DNA of 64,000 nucleotides. It comes from CAZKFA01 sp964551925. Lineage in GTDB: Bacteria > Cyanobacteriota > Vampirovibrionia > LMEP-6097. Positions within the stretch are counted from its first letter, which is position 1; every line of letters begins with the position of its first letter. Positions 52,029-61,016 of this stretch are shown here, piece after piece. Location: assembly GCA_964551925.1 (NCBI GenBank), contig CAZKFA010000002.1, positions 1 through 64,000 of the forward strand. The letters are read 5' to 3'. Below the pieces are notes generated by a model. It was given only the letters and a program-made list of their open reading frames with translations. It did not search any database and was not told the origin of the DNA. The position numbers and the translations under genes were made by a program.

Positions 52029-52747
52029 TAACTAGGCAGTATGCTAAATACTTTATCCACGAATGGGAAGAAATCTTTCATTGAATCGCTGGTAAGCTCT
52101 TTCACGGGTGCAAAAATACTTTCTTCTGGTAATGGTTTGTTTGATCTAGTTAATAAATTACCGGCAGCTGATTTGATTTTAGTCAAAATAGAAGCAGTAG
52201 ATATTTCTCCTGGAACGACAGGCTCCTCTAACCAAGTGAGAGCCTGCTCGACTTTGTGAGCGGTCCAACTATTGAGATTACTTGCGATAAATGTTACCGC
52301 ATGTAATAGTTTAGCTCCCGCTTCTTTAGTAGCAAGAAATAAATTCTTGAAGTCCCGACCATGTCGTTTAAAAATAGGCTCTAATTGAGTTCTAATAAGA
52401 GTTTCAAAATTAACATTATTATTAGTCGCGTCAATTATACCTAGATTCTCTATTTGACCAGAACTTTTTTGGAGTGCGATCTTTACAGTTTGGCTTAACT
52501 CATCGACTGAATCTGTGCGAAAAAGACGAGCTTGTCCTGTGATACCACGCTCACGTAGATAATTATTGATTTCAGCAGCATCCTCATCTTTCTTACTAAC
52601 TATTACGATAATGCTGTTGTCAGTGCCGCTACCGCTGTATTTTCGGTTAGCAGGTTGAGGTTTTAATTTTGCTTGAGGAGTGAGTATCGGGGTTGTCTTA
52701 TGCTCAAATCCACGTTGTGTTGGTCTTTCTAGTAATCCAGTACTCAT
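52028..52747 (-). CDS. Hypothetical protein (239 aa)
   Basis: Not recognised. Disordered N-terminus (about 1-45), a small alpha/beta domain (NSIIVIVSKKDEDAAEINNY, about 45-64) that could be receiver-like, and a helical C-terminus. The ATG at 52756 overlaps a TGC-TACAAT -10 box (52755-52760 minus), so the start must be ATG 52747, 7 nt after it. Divergent from fumC, whose own -10 lies only 11 bp away. Confidence 0.6.
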   Translation of the reverse strand: MSTGLLERPTQRGFEHKTTPILTPQAKLKPQPANRKYSGSGTDNSIIVIVSKKDEDAAEINNYLRERGITGQARLFRTDSVDELSQTVKIALQKSSGQIENLGIIDATNNNVNFETLIRTQLEPIFKRHGRDFKNLFLATKEAGAKLLHAVTFIASNLNSWTAHKVEQALTWLEEPVVPGEISTASILTKIKSAAGNLLTRSNKPLPEESIFAPVKELTSDSMKDFFPFVDKVFSILPS

Positions 52748-52754
52748 ACTCTGC

Positions 52755-52760
52755 ATTGTA
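52755..52760 (-). promoter_or_regulatory. Extended -10 box (TGC-TACAAT)
   Basis: Sets the start of the 239-aa gene at ATG 52747. Confidence 0.55.
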
Positions 52761-52771
52761 GCAAATTAGAG

Positions 52772-52777
52772 TAAAAT
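52772..52777 (+). promoter_or_regulatory. fumC -10 box (TAAAAT)
   Basis: Six nucleotides before the fumC ATG; leaderless. Overlaps the divergent promoter region. Confidence 0.5.
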
Positions 52778-52783
52778 ATTACT

Positions 52784-54190
52784 ATGACTGAACTAGCCGA
52801 TAATTTTCGAATTGAGACTGACACTATGGGGCAGATGAAAGTGCCTAATGATAAGTATTATGGCTCTCAAACAGCGCGTTCTATAGAGAATTTTCGCATA
52901 GGCAAAGATCGCATGCCTATAGAAGTGATTAGAGCTTTTGGAATATTAAAACAAGCTGCTGCTTTGGTGAATGCGGATCTAGGTTTGCTTGATAAGGATA
53001 AAGCTAAGCTGATCGCAGCGGCTGCTGAGGAAGTGATTACTGGTAAGCTTGATGAGCATTTCCCTCTGGTTGTCTGGCAAACCGGGTCGGGCACTCAGTC
53101 TAATATGAATGTCAATGAAGTCATCTCCAATAGAGCAATTGAGCTTGCTGGTGGTGAACTAGGCTCTAAGAAACCTATTCATCCTAATGATGATGTTAAT
53201 AAATCACAATCTTCTAATGATACTTTCCCGACAGCTATGCATATAGCGGCTGTAGGATTGACTTTGAGGCGTTTGGTACCAGCGGTATCTCAATTAAGAG
53301 ATGCGCTGAATGCCAAATCAGTCGCTTTTGAGAAAGTTATCAAAATTGGACGCACTCACTTGATGGACGCGGTACCACTAACGCTGGGGCAGGAATTCTC
53401 TGGTTATACTCAACAACTAAACAAAGCTCTTGATCGTATCGATGCGGTACTACCAGATCTTATGGAACTCGCTCTGGGAGGGACGGCTGTGGGTACTGGT
53501 CTTAACACTCATCCCAAGTTTGCAATCTCTGTTGCTAAGAAAATCTCAGAGATTACGGGTTTCAAGTTCATCACAGCTCCAAATAAATTTGAGGCTCTTG
53601 CGACGCATGATGCTCTTGTGATGGCGCATGGAGCGCTTAAGACTCTTGCTGTTAGTCTGATGAAAATTGCTAACGATATGCGATTATTAGGTTCTGGTCC
53701 ACGTTGTGGTATTGGTGAGATTAATCTACCAGAGAATGAGCCAGGTTCATCTATTATGCCTGGTAAGGTCAATCCTACTCAAAGCGAGGCTATGACTATG
53801 GTCTGTGCTCAAGTTATGGGTAATGATGTGGCTGTTAATATCGCAGGTTCTAATGGACATTTTGAACTTAATGTTTTTAAGCCAGTGATAATTTTCAATT
53901 ATTTAAATTCTACTCGCTTGCTTGCCGATGCTTGTGAGTCATTCACGGAACACTGTGTTATTGGTATAGAAGCGAATGAAGCTAATTGTAAGAAAAATCT
54001 AGAGAACTCATTGATGTTAGTAACCGCTCTTAATACTCATATTGGTTATGACAATGCTGCCAAAATTGCAAAGCACGCCCATGCTCATGGATTGACATTA
54101 AGGCAGGCGGCTCTTGATTTGAAACTTTTAACCAACGAACAGTTTGACCAGTGGGTTAGAGCTGAGGATATGCTAACTTCTCTAGATTAA
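52784..54190 (+). CDS. fumC: Fumarate hydratase, class II
   Basis: Hydrates fumarate to malate in the TCA cycle. [21 protein letters not shown]-like [11 protein letters not shown] and the superfamily signature [15 protein letters not shown] (about residues 318-332) are present. 468 aa, complete. Followed by a hairpin (54193-54229). Confidence 0.96.
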   Translation: MTELADNFRIETDTMGQMKVPNDKYYGSQTARSIENFRIGKDRMPIEVIRAFGILKQAAALVNADLGLLDKDKAKLIAAAAEEVITGKLDEHFPLVVWQTGSGTQSNMNVNEVISNRAIELAGGELGSKKPIHPNDDVNKSQSSNDTFPTAMHIAAVGLTLRRLVPAVSQLRDALNAKSVAFEKVIKIGRTHLMDAVPLTLGQEFSGYTQQLNKALDRIDAVLPDLMELALGGTAVGTGLNTHPKFAISVAKKISEITGFKFITAPNKFEALATHDALVMAHGALKTLAVSLMKIANDMRLLGSGPRCGIGEINLPENEPGSSIMPGKVNPTQSEAMTMVCAQVMGNDVAVNIAGSNGHFELNVFKPVIIFNYLNSTRLLADACESFTEHCVIGIEANEANCKKNLENSLMLVTALNTHIGYDNAAKIAKHAHAHGLTLRQAALDLKLLTNEQFDQWVRAEDMLTSLD

Positions 54191-54192
54191 TA

Positions 54193-54229
54193 GACATCTT
54201 TCGAAACCGCAGGTTTCGATGTAGATGTC
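54193..54229 (+). terminator. Two-part hairpin after fumC
   Basis: Inner stem CGAAACC-GCA-GGTTTCG (54202-54218) inside GACATCT-AGATGTC (54193-54229). No T-run follows, so termination is likely but not sure. Nothing else is recognised up to the tRNA. Confidence 0.5.
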
Positions 54230-54324
54230 GCCTAACAAAAATAGCAACCGCGCGGTACGTGCGTGTCGTCCTACTAGAAGATTTGGGTTTCAGAAGAAGT
54301 ATAATGAAATACTTAATTAGGTAA

Positions 54325-54400
54325 TGGAGCGGAAGACGAGGTTCGAACTCGCGACAGCCTGCTTGGAAGGCAGGTACTCTACCAATTGAGTTACTTCCGC
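54325..54400 (-). tRNA. tRNA-Gly (TCC)
   Basis: Minus strand: acceptor GCGGAAG with CTTCCGC, anticodon stem CCTGC-GCAGG with loop CTTCCAA (anticodon TCC), T-loop TTCGAAC, encoded CCA at 54325-54327. Confidence 0.94.
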
Positions 54401-54511
54401 ATTACTCAATCTTTATTCTACTCGTTCCGAACATTTTTTTGTTAAAAGAAATATAAGTGATTTAATAAATCTGTAATTATTGCTACTCTAGGTCTTAATT
54501 AAAATCTTTGA

Positions 54512-54517
54512 TATAAT
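54512..54517 (+). promoter_or_regulatory. -10 box (TGA-TATAAT) of the lipoprotein gene
   Basis: Nine nucleotides before ATG 54527; leader no longer than about 3 nt. Confidence 0.55.
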
Positions 54518-54526
54518 TGGTGTTCT

Positions 54527-54688
54527 ATGAAAAAAATACTAGCATTTTCGGTTTTAGCAATTTTGAGTCTAAGTTTGGCTTCTTGTTGTTGTTTGACTTC
54601 TAAAAAAGAAGCTCCAGCTGCAGAAGAAACAACAGCAGCTCCAGAAGCAGCTCCAGAAGCAGCTCCTGAAGCAGCAACTCAAGAATAG
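54527..54688 (+). CDS. Small lipoprotein (53 aa)
   Basis: Lipoprotein signal peptide with lipobox LASC and C20 as the lipidated cysteine (followed by CC). The mature part is an Ala/Pro/Glu-rich repeat (APEA units), typical of short surface or envelope spacer lipoproteins. Own promoter and terminator make it a single-gene unit. No family is assigned. Confidence 0.75.
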   Translation: MKKILAFSVLAILSLSLASCCCLTSKKEAPAAEETTAAPEAAPEAAPEAATQE

Positions 54689-54711
54689 TTAATTACTGTT
54701 AATCAAAAAAA

Positions 54712-54750
54712 AGAACCCTGATTGGATAATTTCTAATCAGGGTTTTTGCT
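54712..54750 (+). terminator. Rho-independent terminator
   Basis: AACCCTGATT (54714-54723) pairs perfectly with AATCAGGGTT (54735-54744), followed by a T-rich run. Ends the lipoprotein message. Confidence 0.85.
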
Positions 54751-54820
54751 TTTTATGGGATTTGGACTAATTTTCTGAAGTTTAATCTTTAGATACTAGA
54801 CATCCATGGCTGCGGCGGGT

Positions 54821-54826
54821 TATTTT
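54821..54826 (+). promoter_or_regulatory. purF -10 box (TATTTT)
   Basis: Eight nucleotides before ATG 54835; leaderless. Weak as a hexamer. Confidence 0.35.
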
Positions 54827-54834
54827 AATTGGTA

Positions 54835-56421
54835 ATGTCTTTATTGCAAGCAATTGGACGTCCTTTTCAATCAAGTTGGGACTTGATCAAAAAGGTTGGC
54901 GGGGCCCTAGTTAGCCCTAAAACTTTATTGCGATCGAATCTAGTTGATTTACATCGAGCTCCGAATCTTGGTGAGAAATGTGGTGTCTTTGGAATGATTT
55001 CATCTAATGGTGAATCAGTTCTAGAATATTTTCCACTGGCACTTGCTAAATTACAACATCGTGGACAGCAGGCGGCTGGACTTGCCTTAACAACTGCTAC
55101 TGGAATTGAAGCAGTTCAAACTCTAGGCTCAGTAGAAGAATTAATTACTCAAAGTAAGAAGTTAATGGAGAGTAATCAGAAAGCACATATGGTTATAGGA
55201 CATACTCTATATGCGACTTCTAAGACTAAAGATGGCTCTCAAATTCATCCACAGCCCTATGTAGTAGAACATGCGACTAAGCCTCTTGCTTTAATACATA
55301 ACGGTAATATTCCAGATTTAACTACTATTAAACAATTTCTTCACGATAAAGGATTGGCCAATGAGAAAATTAAGGCACTAAATGATTCTTCGATGATAGC
55401 GGAAGCAATAGCCGTACTCTATCAAAAAGAAAATAAATCAATTGAAGAAGCGATAGAAGAAGTTGCTAAGTTAATTAGTGGTGGTTATTCATTAATCATT
55501 ATGACCAAAGACAAGTTAACGGCAGTGCGTGATCCACATGGCTTACGTCCACTTGTTATGGGATATACAAAGCAAGGTAATTTTGTTTTTACCTCTGAAA
55601 CTGCTGCTCTCAAACCTATTCAAGCAGAGCGCATAACCGATGTCGATGCTGGTAAGATGGTTAGCATTGATAAAAATGGTCATAAAACTTGGCATACGTA
55701 CAATACAAATGCCAAAACCAAAATAGATGCTTTTGAGTTTGTATATTTCTCCAGACCGGACAGTGTACTTGAAGGCATATCAGTGCATCAAGCCCGCAGG
55801 AGAGCTGGAATCCAGTTGGCAAAAGAATTTCGTCAAAACAATCCAAACACTCAAATTGATTACGTTGTTCCAGTACCAGATAGCGGTATAGCGGCAGCTT
55901 GTGGTTTTGCTGAAGAGTTAGGAGTGCCTGTAAATATGGTGCTTATCAAAAACAGACACGGACGGACTTTTATTGAAGGTGGCAATGGAGTTGAGAATAA
56001 ATTTGCTACTGTTGATGAAGAGCTTAAAGGCAAGAATGTTTTATTAGTTGATGATTCTATAGTTAGGGGGAAGACTTCTAAAGCATTAATTAAATTTGTT
56101 AAGCAAGCTAAGCCGGCTACAATTCATATGGCAATTGCGTCCCCGCCAGTCGCTTATCCGGATTTTTATGGAGTAGATACTCCAGATCAACAAGAACTGA
56201 TCTTTGCAAAATTACACAAGGATGATCAGAAACAAACAACACAAGCTATTGCGAGAGATTTAGATCTTAATAGTTTGACTTATTTGAGCGTGCCGGGCTT
56301 GGTTGAGTCTATTGGTTTACCACGAGAGCGTTTGAACCTCTCTTGTTTTACTGGAGAGTATCCAGCACACATTGGCGATACTCAGGCGGCTAAGGTTGTT
56401 GGCTATAAGCTAGCGGCTTAA
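54835..56421 (+). CDS. purF: Amidophosphoribosyltransferase
   Basis: First committed step of purine synthesis. An Ntn glutaminase domain starts at the catalytic cysteine of EKCGVFGM, C49 when counted from ATG 54835, so the propeptide would be about 48 aa, longer than the usual 10-30. The PRTase motif VLLVDDSIVRGKTS is intact. The Fe-S cysteines of the Bacillus type are absent (SETAAL, LNLSCF in place of LCxxCF). A TTG at codon 32 could be an alternative start. Confidence 0.93.
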   Translation: MSLLQAIGRPFQSSWDLIKKVGGALVSPKTLLRSNLVDLHRAPNLGEKCGVFGMISSNGESVLEYFPLALAKLQHRGQQAAGLALTTATGIEAVQTLGSVEELITQSKKLMESNQKAHMVIGHTLYATSKTKDGSQIHPQPYVVEHATKPLALIHNGNIPDLTTIKQFLHDKGLANEKIKALNDSSMIAEAIAVLYQKENKSIEEAIEEVAKLISGGYSLIIMTKDKLTAVRDPHGLRPLVMGYTKQGNFVFTSETAALKPIQAERITDVDAGKMVSIDKNGHKTWHTYNTNAKTKIDAFEFVYFSRPDSVLEGISVHQARRRAGIQLAKEFRQNNPNTQIDYVVPVPDSGIAAACGFAEELGVPVNMVLIKNRHGRTFIEGGNGVENKFATVDEELKGKNVLLVDDSIVRGKTSKALIKFVKQAKPATIHMAIASPPVAYPDFYGVDTPDQQELIFAKLHKDDQKQTTQAIARDLDLNSLTYLSVPGLVESIGLPRERLNLSCFTGEYPAHIGDTQAAKVVGYKLAA

Positions 56422-56424
56422 TGC

Positions 56425-56430
56425 TATAAT
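56425..56430 (+). promoter_or_regulatory. Extended -10 box (TGC-TATAAT) of the U32 gene
   Basis: Gives a leader of about 33 nt with AAGGA (56456-56460), so this gene has a normal ribosome site unlike its leaderless neighbours. Confidence 0.6.
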
Positions 56431-56469
56431 CAAGATCCTTGGCTTTACTTGAAATAAGGACAAGAATAT

Positions 56470-57936
56470 ATGAACAAATTTGATTTAGAGTTATTAATGC
56501 CAGGCGGTAGTCTGGATAAAATTAAATACGCAGTAGCCTATGGTGCTGATGCGGTTTACGCAGGAGTTCCTCGCTATAGTTTAAGAGCCAGAGAGAATGA
56601 GTTCTGGGATCCAGAATTGGTTAAAGAAGCTGTTGATTACGTTCATGGCTTAGGTAAGAAAATTTATCTTACTTGTAATATTTATGCCCACAACAATAAA
56701 ATTAACGGCTTCATGGAAGCAATGGCGGATATGGTTTCAGTGAAACCAGATGCCTTCATCATGACTGACCCAGGTTTGATTGCTTTGACCAAAGAAAAAT
56801 TTCCTGAAGCAGTAATTCATCTTTCGACTCAAGCCAATAACACGAACTGGGCGCAGGTGAAGTTTTGGCAAGATTATGGAGTCAAAAGAGTAATTCTTGC
56901 TCGCGAATTAAATGTTGCGGAGATCCGTGAGATCCACGAGAAGGTTCCGGGTATGGAGCTTGAAGCTTTTGTTCATGGCTCGATTTGTATGGCATATTCT
57001 GGTCGCTGTTTGCTTTCCAATTATTTAAGTTATAGAGATGCCAATCAAGGTACTTGCTCGCATACTTGTCGTTGGGGCTTCAAGGTGCATGCTAATGATG
57101 CAACAACGTCATTGCCAGGAGCGAGTGAAACGAGCGACATGGCAATCCAGTTTGACGATGTTCGCACTGATTACATCCCACTAGAAGGTGATTTCTATCT
57201 TGAAGAGCGTGAGCGTCCTGGTGAAATGTTGCCAGTTGATGAAGATGAGTTCGGTACTTATATTATGAACTCTAAGGATCTGTGTGCAATCGATTACTTG
57301 ACCGAATTGCGTGACGCAGGAATCACAAGCTTTAAGGTTGAGGGCCGTAACAAAACTGAATACTACGCTTCATTAGTAGCTCGTGCCTATCGTCGTGGCA
57401 TTGATGCTATATCTAACGGAGATAGATTACCAAAGGAGCTCAGAGATTGGATGCTAGCAGAAGTATCTAGTACAGCCAACCGAGGTTTTATACCAGGTTT
57501 CTATGCACGTAATGCTAAAGCAGCAGCGCAGGAACTAGAGCGTTCTCACTGTGTGCAAACCCACTTATATGCTGCTCGTGTAGTGAATTATGATGCGACT
57601 ACTAGAGTTGTAGAGTTAGAAGTTAAGAACCGTATGGATAAAGGAGATGTTTTAACTTTTATAACTCCTAAGACTGAATTTGAGATTAAGTTTGACGAAG
57701 TTTATTACAATGGTCATCCATCAGCGATAGAGTTCTCTGCAGAGATTTGGAAAGATCCTAAGAAGAAATTTAACGTTAATCAAATTCAAGCAACCGAACA
57801 TGCTCATGGCGGTGGACAAAATATCTTTATACAAGTACCGCAGGACCTTTGTGCAGCTTGGGATACAGTAATAGTTAGAATGATTTATAAAGAGGCGACT
57901 ACCTTGAGGCAGCGGACTCCATTATTAGCTTCTTAA
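56470..57936 (+). CDS. Peptidase U32 family protein, TrhP/YegQ-like
   Basis: U32 proteins of this branch help hydroxylate tRNA uridine 34 (TrhP). Seen: LLMPGGSLDKIKYAVAYGAD at the start and the U32 signature EAFVHGSICMAYSGRCLLS (about 172-190), followed by CSHTCRW, giving four conserved cysteines. 488 aa, including an insertion in the middle and a C-terminal beta domain. Overlaps murG convergently by 38 nt. Confidence 0.88.
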   Translation: MNKFDLELLMPGGSLDKIKYAVAYGADAVYAGVPRYSLRARENEFWDPELVKEAVDYVHGLGKKIYLTCNIYAHNNKINGFMEAMADMVSVKPDAFIMTDPGLIALTKEKFPEAVIHLSTQANNTNWAQVKFWQDYGVKRVILARELNVAEIREIHEKVPGMELEAFVHGSICMAYSGRCLLSNYLSYRDANQGTCSHTCRWGFKVHANDATTSLPGASETSDMAIQFDDVRTDYIPLEGDFYLEERERPGEMLPVDEDEFGTYIMNSKDLCAIDYLTELRDAGITSFKVEGRNKTEYYASLVARAYRRGIDAISNGDRLPKELRDWMLAEVSSTANRGFIPGFYARNAKAAAQELERSHCVQTHLYAARVVNYDATTRVVELEVKNRMDKGDVLTFITPKTEFEIKFDEVYYNGHPSAIEFSAEIWKDPKKKFNVNQIQATEHAHGGGQNIFIQVPQDLCAAWDTVIVRMIYKEATTLRQRTPLLAS

Positions 57937-59053
57937 GCTCCTTACTAGCATTAGGTTTAGCAAAGCTCATCAGCAACTTTCTTTTTTCTTTGAGGATATT
58001 TTTGTTGAGGCAGATATTGTTTATTAATTCGTATAAGTTCTCTTGGAATTCTGATTCGCTAATATGATTATTGCGAGCGGGTTGTTTGATGAGATAAGCT
58101 GCGTTCGCGTCTACAAGTGCTTGAGCGTTGAGTGTTTGGTGATCGTGCGCTGCCCAAGGTAATGGTACGAATATAGATACCACTCCTGATACACCAAACT
58201 CAGCGATTGTCATAGCTCCAGATCTACAGATAGCAACATCTGCCCATGAACAGAGTTCTGGCATTTCATGAGTATAAGGAAGAACTTTGTAATTTGGATA
58301 TTTGTTTGGATTAGCAGCAAGAAAGTGATTTAAATATTCTTGGTAAGGCTTCTCACCAGTAATGTGTACTATCTCGATATCAAGTTTACAGAGAGTTGGT
58401 AGTAAGTTGCCAATAGCATTATTGATAGACTCCGCTCCTTGAGAGCCTCCTGTGATTAATAAACGCAACTTATCATCACTGCTCTTTGGGGCTGATGATA
58501 GAAATCTGCGTGAAATTGGATTGCCTGTTACAAATACTCGTCCATTTTTTGGTTGAGCGGCAAGTCCAGGAAAAGCAGTCGTGAGAATAGAGGCATTTTT
58601 AATAAATAGTCTATTAGCCAATCCTATATGAGCATCAAGATTATGAATGATATAGGGTATGCCTAAGAATTGAGCTGCCGCAAAAACCGGTGCTGCAACA
58701 TAGCCACCAGTCCCAAAAATAATATCGATATTATTTTTTTGTAGAATTGATTTCACTTTGAGAGTTTCTTTTACGAAATGTATTAACCAAGAAAAAATTT
58801 TTAAAGGATTGACTTTGTTGACGAAGGGCCAGGCTTCAATGCCGATAAAATTAATATAATTACGATAAGATTGCCCCTGAGAGTCTTTGCAGTTATCACC
58901 CTGGAGTAAGCTCGCTTCAAGTTTATTATGATTACCGATATAATATAATTTGCACTCGGGCACTTGCTCTCGGAGCTCCTCGGCAATGGCTAAGCATGGG
59001 TAAATATGCCCACCTGTACCACCACCAGTCAATACTATATTAGCTTTTTTCAC
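57899..59053 (-). CDS. murG: UDP-GlcNAc transferase for lipid II synthesis
   Basis: Adds GlcNAc to lipid I to make lipid II at the inner face of the membrane. GGGTGGHIYP (about residues 10-19), FGTGGYVAAP, GGSQGAESIN and PLPWAAHDHQTLNA are the GT28/MurG motifs. 384 aa, about 20 aa longer than E. coli's. No mur/fts cluster surrounds it. Confidence 0.95.
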   Translation of the reverse strand: MKKANIVLTGGGTGGHIYPCLAIAEELREQVPECKLYYIGNHNKLEASLLQGDNCKDSQGQSYRNYINFIGIEAWPFVNKVNPLKIFSWLIHFVKETLKVKSILQKNNIDIIFGTGGYVAAPVFAAAQFLGIPYIIHNLDAHIGLANRLFIKNASILTTAFPGLAAQPKNGRVFVTGNPISRRFLSSAPKSSDDKLRLLITGGSQGAESINNAIGNLLPTLCKLDIEIVHITGEKPYQEYLNHFLAANPNKYPNYKVLPYTHEMPELCSWADVAICRSGAMTIAEFGVSGVVSIFVPLPWAAHDHQTLNAQALVDANAAYLIKQPARNNHISESEFQENLYELINNICLNKNILKEKRKLLMSFAKPNASKELKKLIMESAASR

Positions 59054-59108
59054 CTATAAAGTTAATTTTATGTGATTAATCGAATAAAGTGTTGCAATTT
59101 TAGGCATT

Positions 59109-60299
59109 TTGAGGAATAATGTAGTACAGGTAGGTGGATCATTGCAAAATCATAAAAATATTATAAATAAGACAAATCTAGTATATTTTACCCTGTTGCC
59201 GGTTATATGCGTATTTACTACATATTATTGGTTTAAGAGTGATTCTTTTAATTGGCCAACAATTATACTCGGACTGATTCTCGCAACTTTTGTTGAGTTG
59301 AGTATTACCGCTGGTTATCACCGTTTATTTGCGCATAGATCTTATCAAGCCAAATGGCCGGTTAGATTATTTTTCTTAGTCTTTGGAGCCGCAGCTTTAC
59401 AGGGCTCCGCTATTCAGTGGGCACTTGACCACAGAGATCATCATAATTATGTAGATGATAATGATAGAGATCCTTATAGCATCGGCAAAGGTTTTTGGTG
59501 GGCTCACATGGGTTGGCTTTTTTATAAGCAGAATTATCAATTGAAGCAGTTACCAGAAGCTGGTGATTTGAGAAATGATCCATTAGTCATGTTACAGTTC
59601 AAAACCTGGATTCCTTTTGGATTTTTTGTTGGATATATTTTACCTGGAATAATTGCCCTTGCATGGCATGATTGGTTCGGTGGTTTCTTTATAGCTGGTT
59701 GTTTACGTTCAGTTCTTAATCACCATGCGACTTTCTTGATCAATTCTCTTTCACATTGTGTTGGTAGACAAACTTATTCTGATTCACACAGTGCGCGCGA
59801 TAATTGGTTTACAGCCTTTTTGACTTTTGGTGAAGGTTACCATAACTATCACCACGAGTTCCCATCAGATTACCGTAATGGTGTTAGAGCGTGGGATTGG
59901 GATCCAACTAAATGGGTTATTCGTGGCTTAGCCTTTTTTGGTTTGACTGGACGTTTGAAGCGTATTAGTCATGAGATCATAGTTAGAAAACGTTTACAAA
60001 TGAAAGCAAAACGTTTACATAAAAAAATCGCTAATTACAAGAGCTTACTTGCAAGTAAAGATTTGCGCATGATTGATAAATTGACTTTGCAAGTTGAGAG
60101 TACTTTTAGGCATCTTTCTAATCTTAGAGAAGAGCATAAAGATCTACTCAAAGCCTTTGATGCAGATAATTTACCGAAGTTTGAAGTTGGTGAAATCAAA
60201 GAAAAAATTCTTGAAGCTCAGCAACAGTTCTTCCGTTCAGTAGATCTTTGGAATGGTATGTCTCGTAGAGTCTTGAAGTTAGCTTACGCTAAAGCTTAA
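59109..60299 (+). CDS. Fatty acid desaturase with C-terminal coiled coil
   Basis: Membrane di-iron desaturase (delta-9/acyl-CoA or acyl-lipid type). His boxes HRLFAH (71-76), HRDHH (108-112) and HNYHH (about 245-249) are all present, with membrane helices between. The last about 110 residues (from RLQMKAKRLHKKIANYK) form a charged, probably coiled-coil extension not needed for the enzyme. The start is TTG 59109; no in-frame ATG lies near. Confidence 0.9.
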   Translation: MRNNVVQVGGSLQNHKNIINKTNLVYFTLLPVICVFTTYYWFKSDSFNWPTIILGLILATFVELSITAGYHRLFAHRSYQAKWPVRLFFLVFGAAALQGSAIQWALDHRDHHNYVDDNDRDPYSIGKGFWWAHMGWLFYKQNYQLKQLPEAGDLRNDPLVMLQFKTWIPFGFFVGYILPGIIALAWHDWFGGFFIAGCLRSVLNHHATFLINSLSHCVGRQTYSDSHSARDNWFTAFLTFGEGYHNYHHEFPSDYRNGVRAWDWDPTKWVIRGLAFFGLTGRLKRISHEIIVRKRLQMKAKRLHKKIANYKSLLASKDLRMIDKLTLQVESTFRHLSNLREEHKDLLKAFDADNLPKFEVGEIKEKILEAQQQFFRSVDLWNGMSRRVLKLAYAKA

Positions 60300-60302
60300 G
60301 TC

Positions 60303-61016
60303 TTACGATTGCTTTAGGTCTTCCCAGCTTTTATTATTGCGTTTGTATTCTTTGCCTTTCTCGTCAAAGAAGAAATCTACTAGTGGGTGATTGATATCCT
60401 CATCATTTTCTAGTGCCACCAAAGCCTCTTGAGGAAAGTATCCTATGGCATTAGTGTTGTCAATTAAGACGTAGTACCAAGGCGCATCTTTGGCTGGTTG
60501 ATTAGGATTCTTGTTGTAAAGTTCTTCGTCATTGATAAAGTACATATCATAATCAACAACAATAGCTTTGAAGTCTTCTTCTTGGTGTTGTATGATTTGA
60601 CCGCGATGAAATTGGGCTTTAGGGAATTGAAATAAATTCTCTGCTAAGAAAAATCTTGGAATCGGCACTAGGAAAAAATTACCTTCGTTATCAACAAACT
60701 CATATTCACCTTCCATCGTCCCAAAATTGGTCTCTAAATTACAGAAACTATAATACTCATGAGATTCTCCAGGAGCGAGTTTTGGCTGTTGCCCGATAAC
60801 TCCAGCGCCGTTAACATCTTCTCTTCTGCCATTACCATCAATTATTATCCAGTGGCGGTTAAGTAGCTGCACAGTCTCAGGACCGTTATTGGTGATGTTG
60901 ATTTTATAGCAGTACAAATATTCACTGGATGATGGCTTGGAGTACTCTTCAAGAAAGATAGTTTGAGCGCTCACTTGAACCTTATATTGAGTTAAATTAG
61001 GAGTATTCAAGTCCAT
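60303..61016 (-). CDS. ApaG-HspQ/YccV-like domain fusion
   Basis: Residues about 1-125 are an ApaG/FBXO3-type beta domain (NNGPETVQLLNRHWIIID, APGESHEYYSFC). Residues about 130-215 match the HspQ/YccV hemimethylated-DNA-binding fold (FHRGQIIQH ... AIVVDYD ... APWYYVLIDN). These domains are usually separate in bacteria. HspQ acts as a protease specificity factor in E. coli; ApaG's role is unclear. Overlaps the amidohydrolase by 10 nt. Confidence 0.85.
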   Translation of the reverse strand: MDLNTPNLTQYKVQVSAQTIFLEEYSKPSSSEYLYCYKINITNNGPETVQLLNRHWIIIDGNGRREDVNGAGVIGQQPKLAPGESHEYYSFCNLETNFGTMEGEYEFVDNEGNFFLVPIPRFFLAENLFQFPKAQFHRGQIIQHQEEDFKAIVVDYDMYFINDEELYNKNPNQPAKDAPWYYVLIDNTNAIGYFPQEALVALENDEDINHPLVDFFFDEKGKEYKRNNKSWEDLKQS

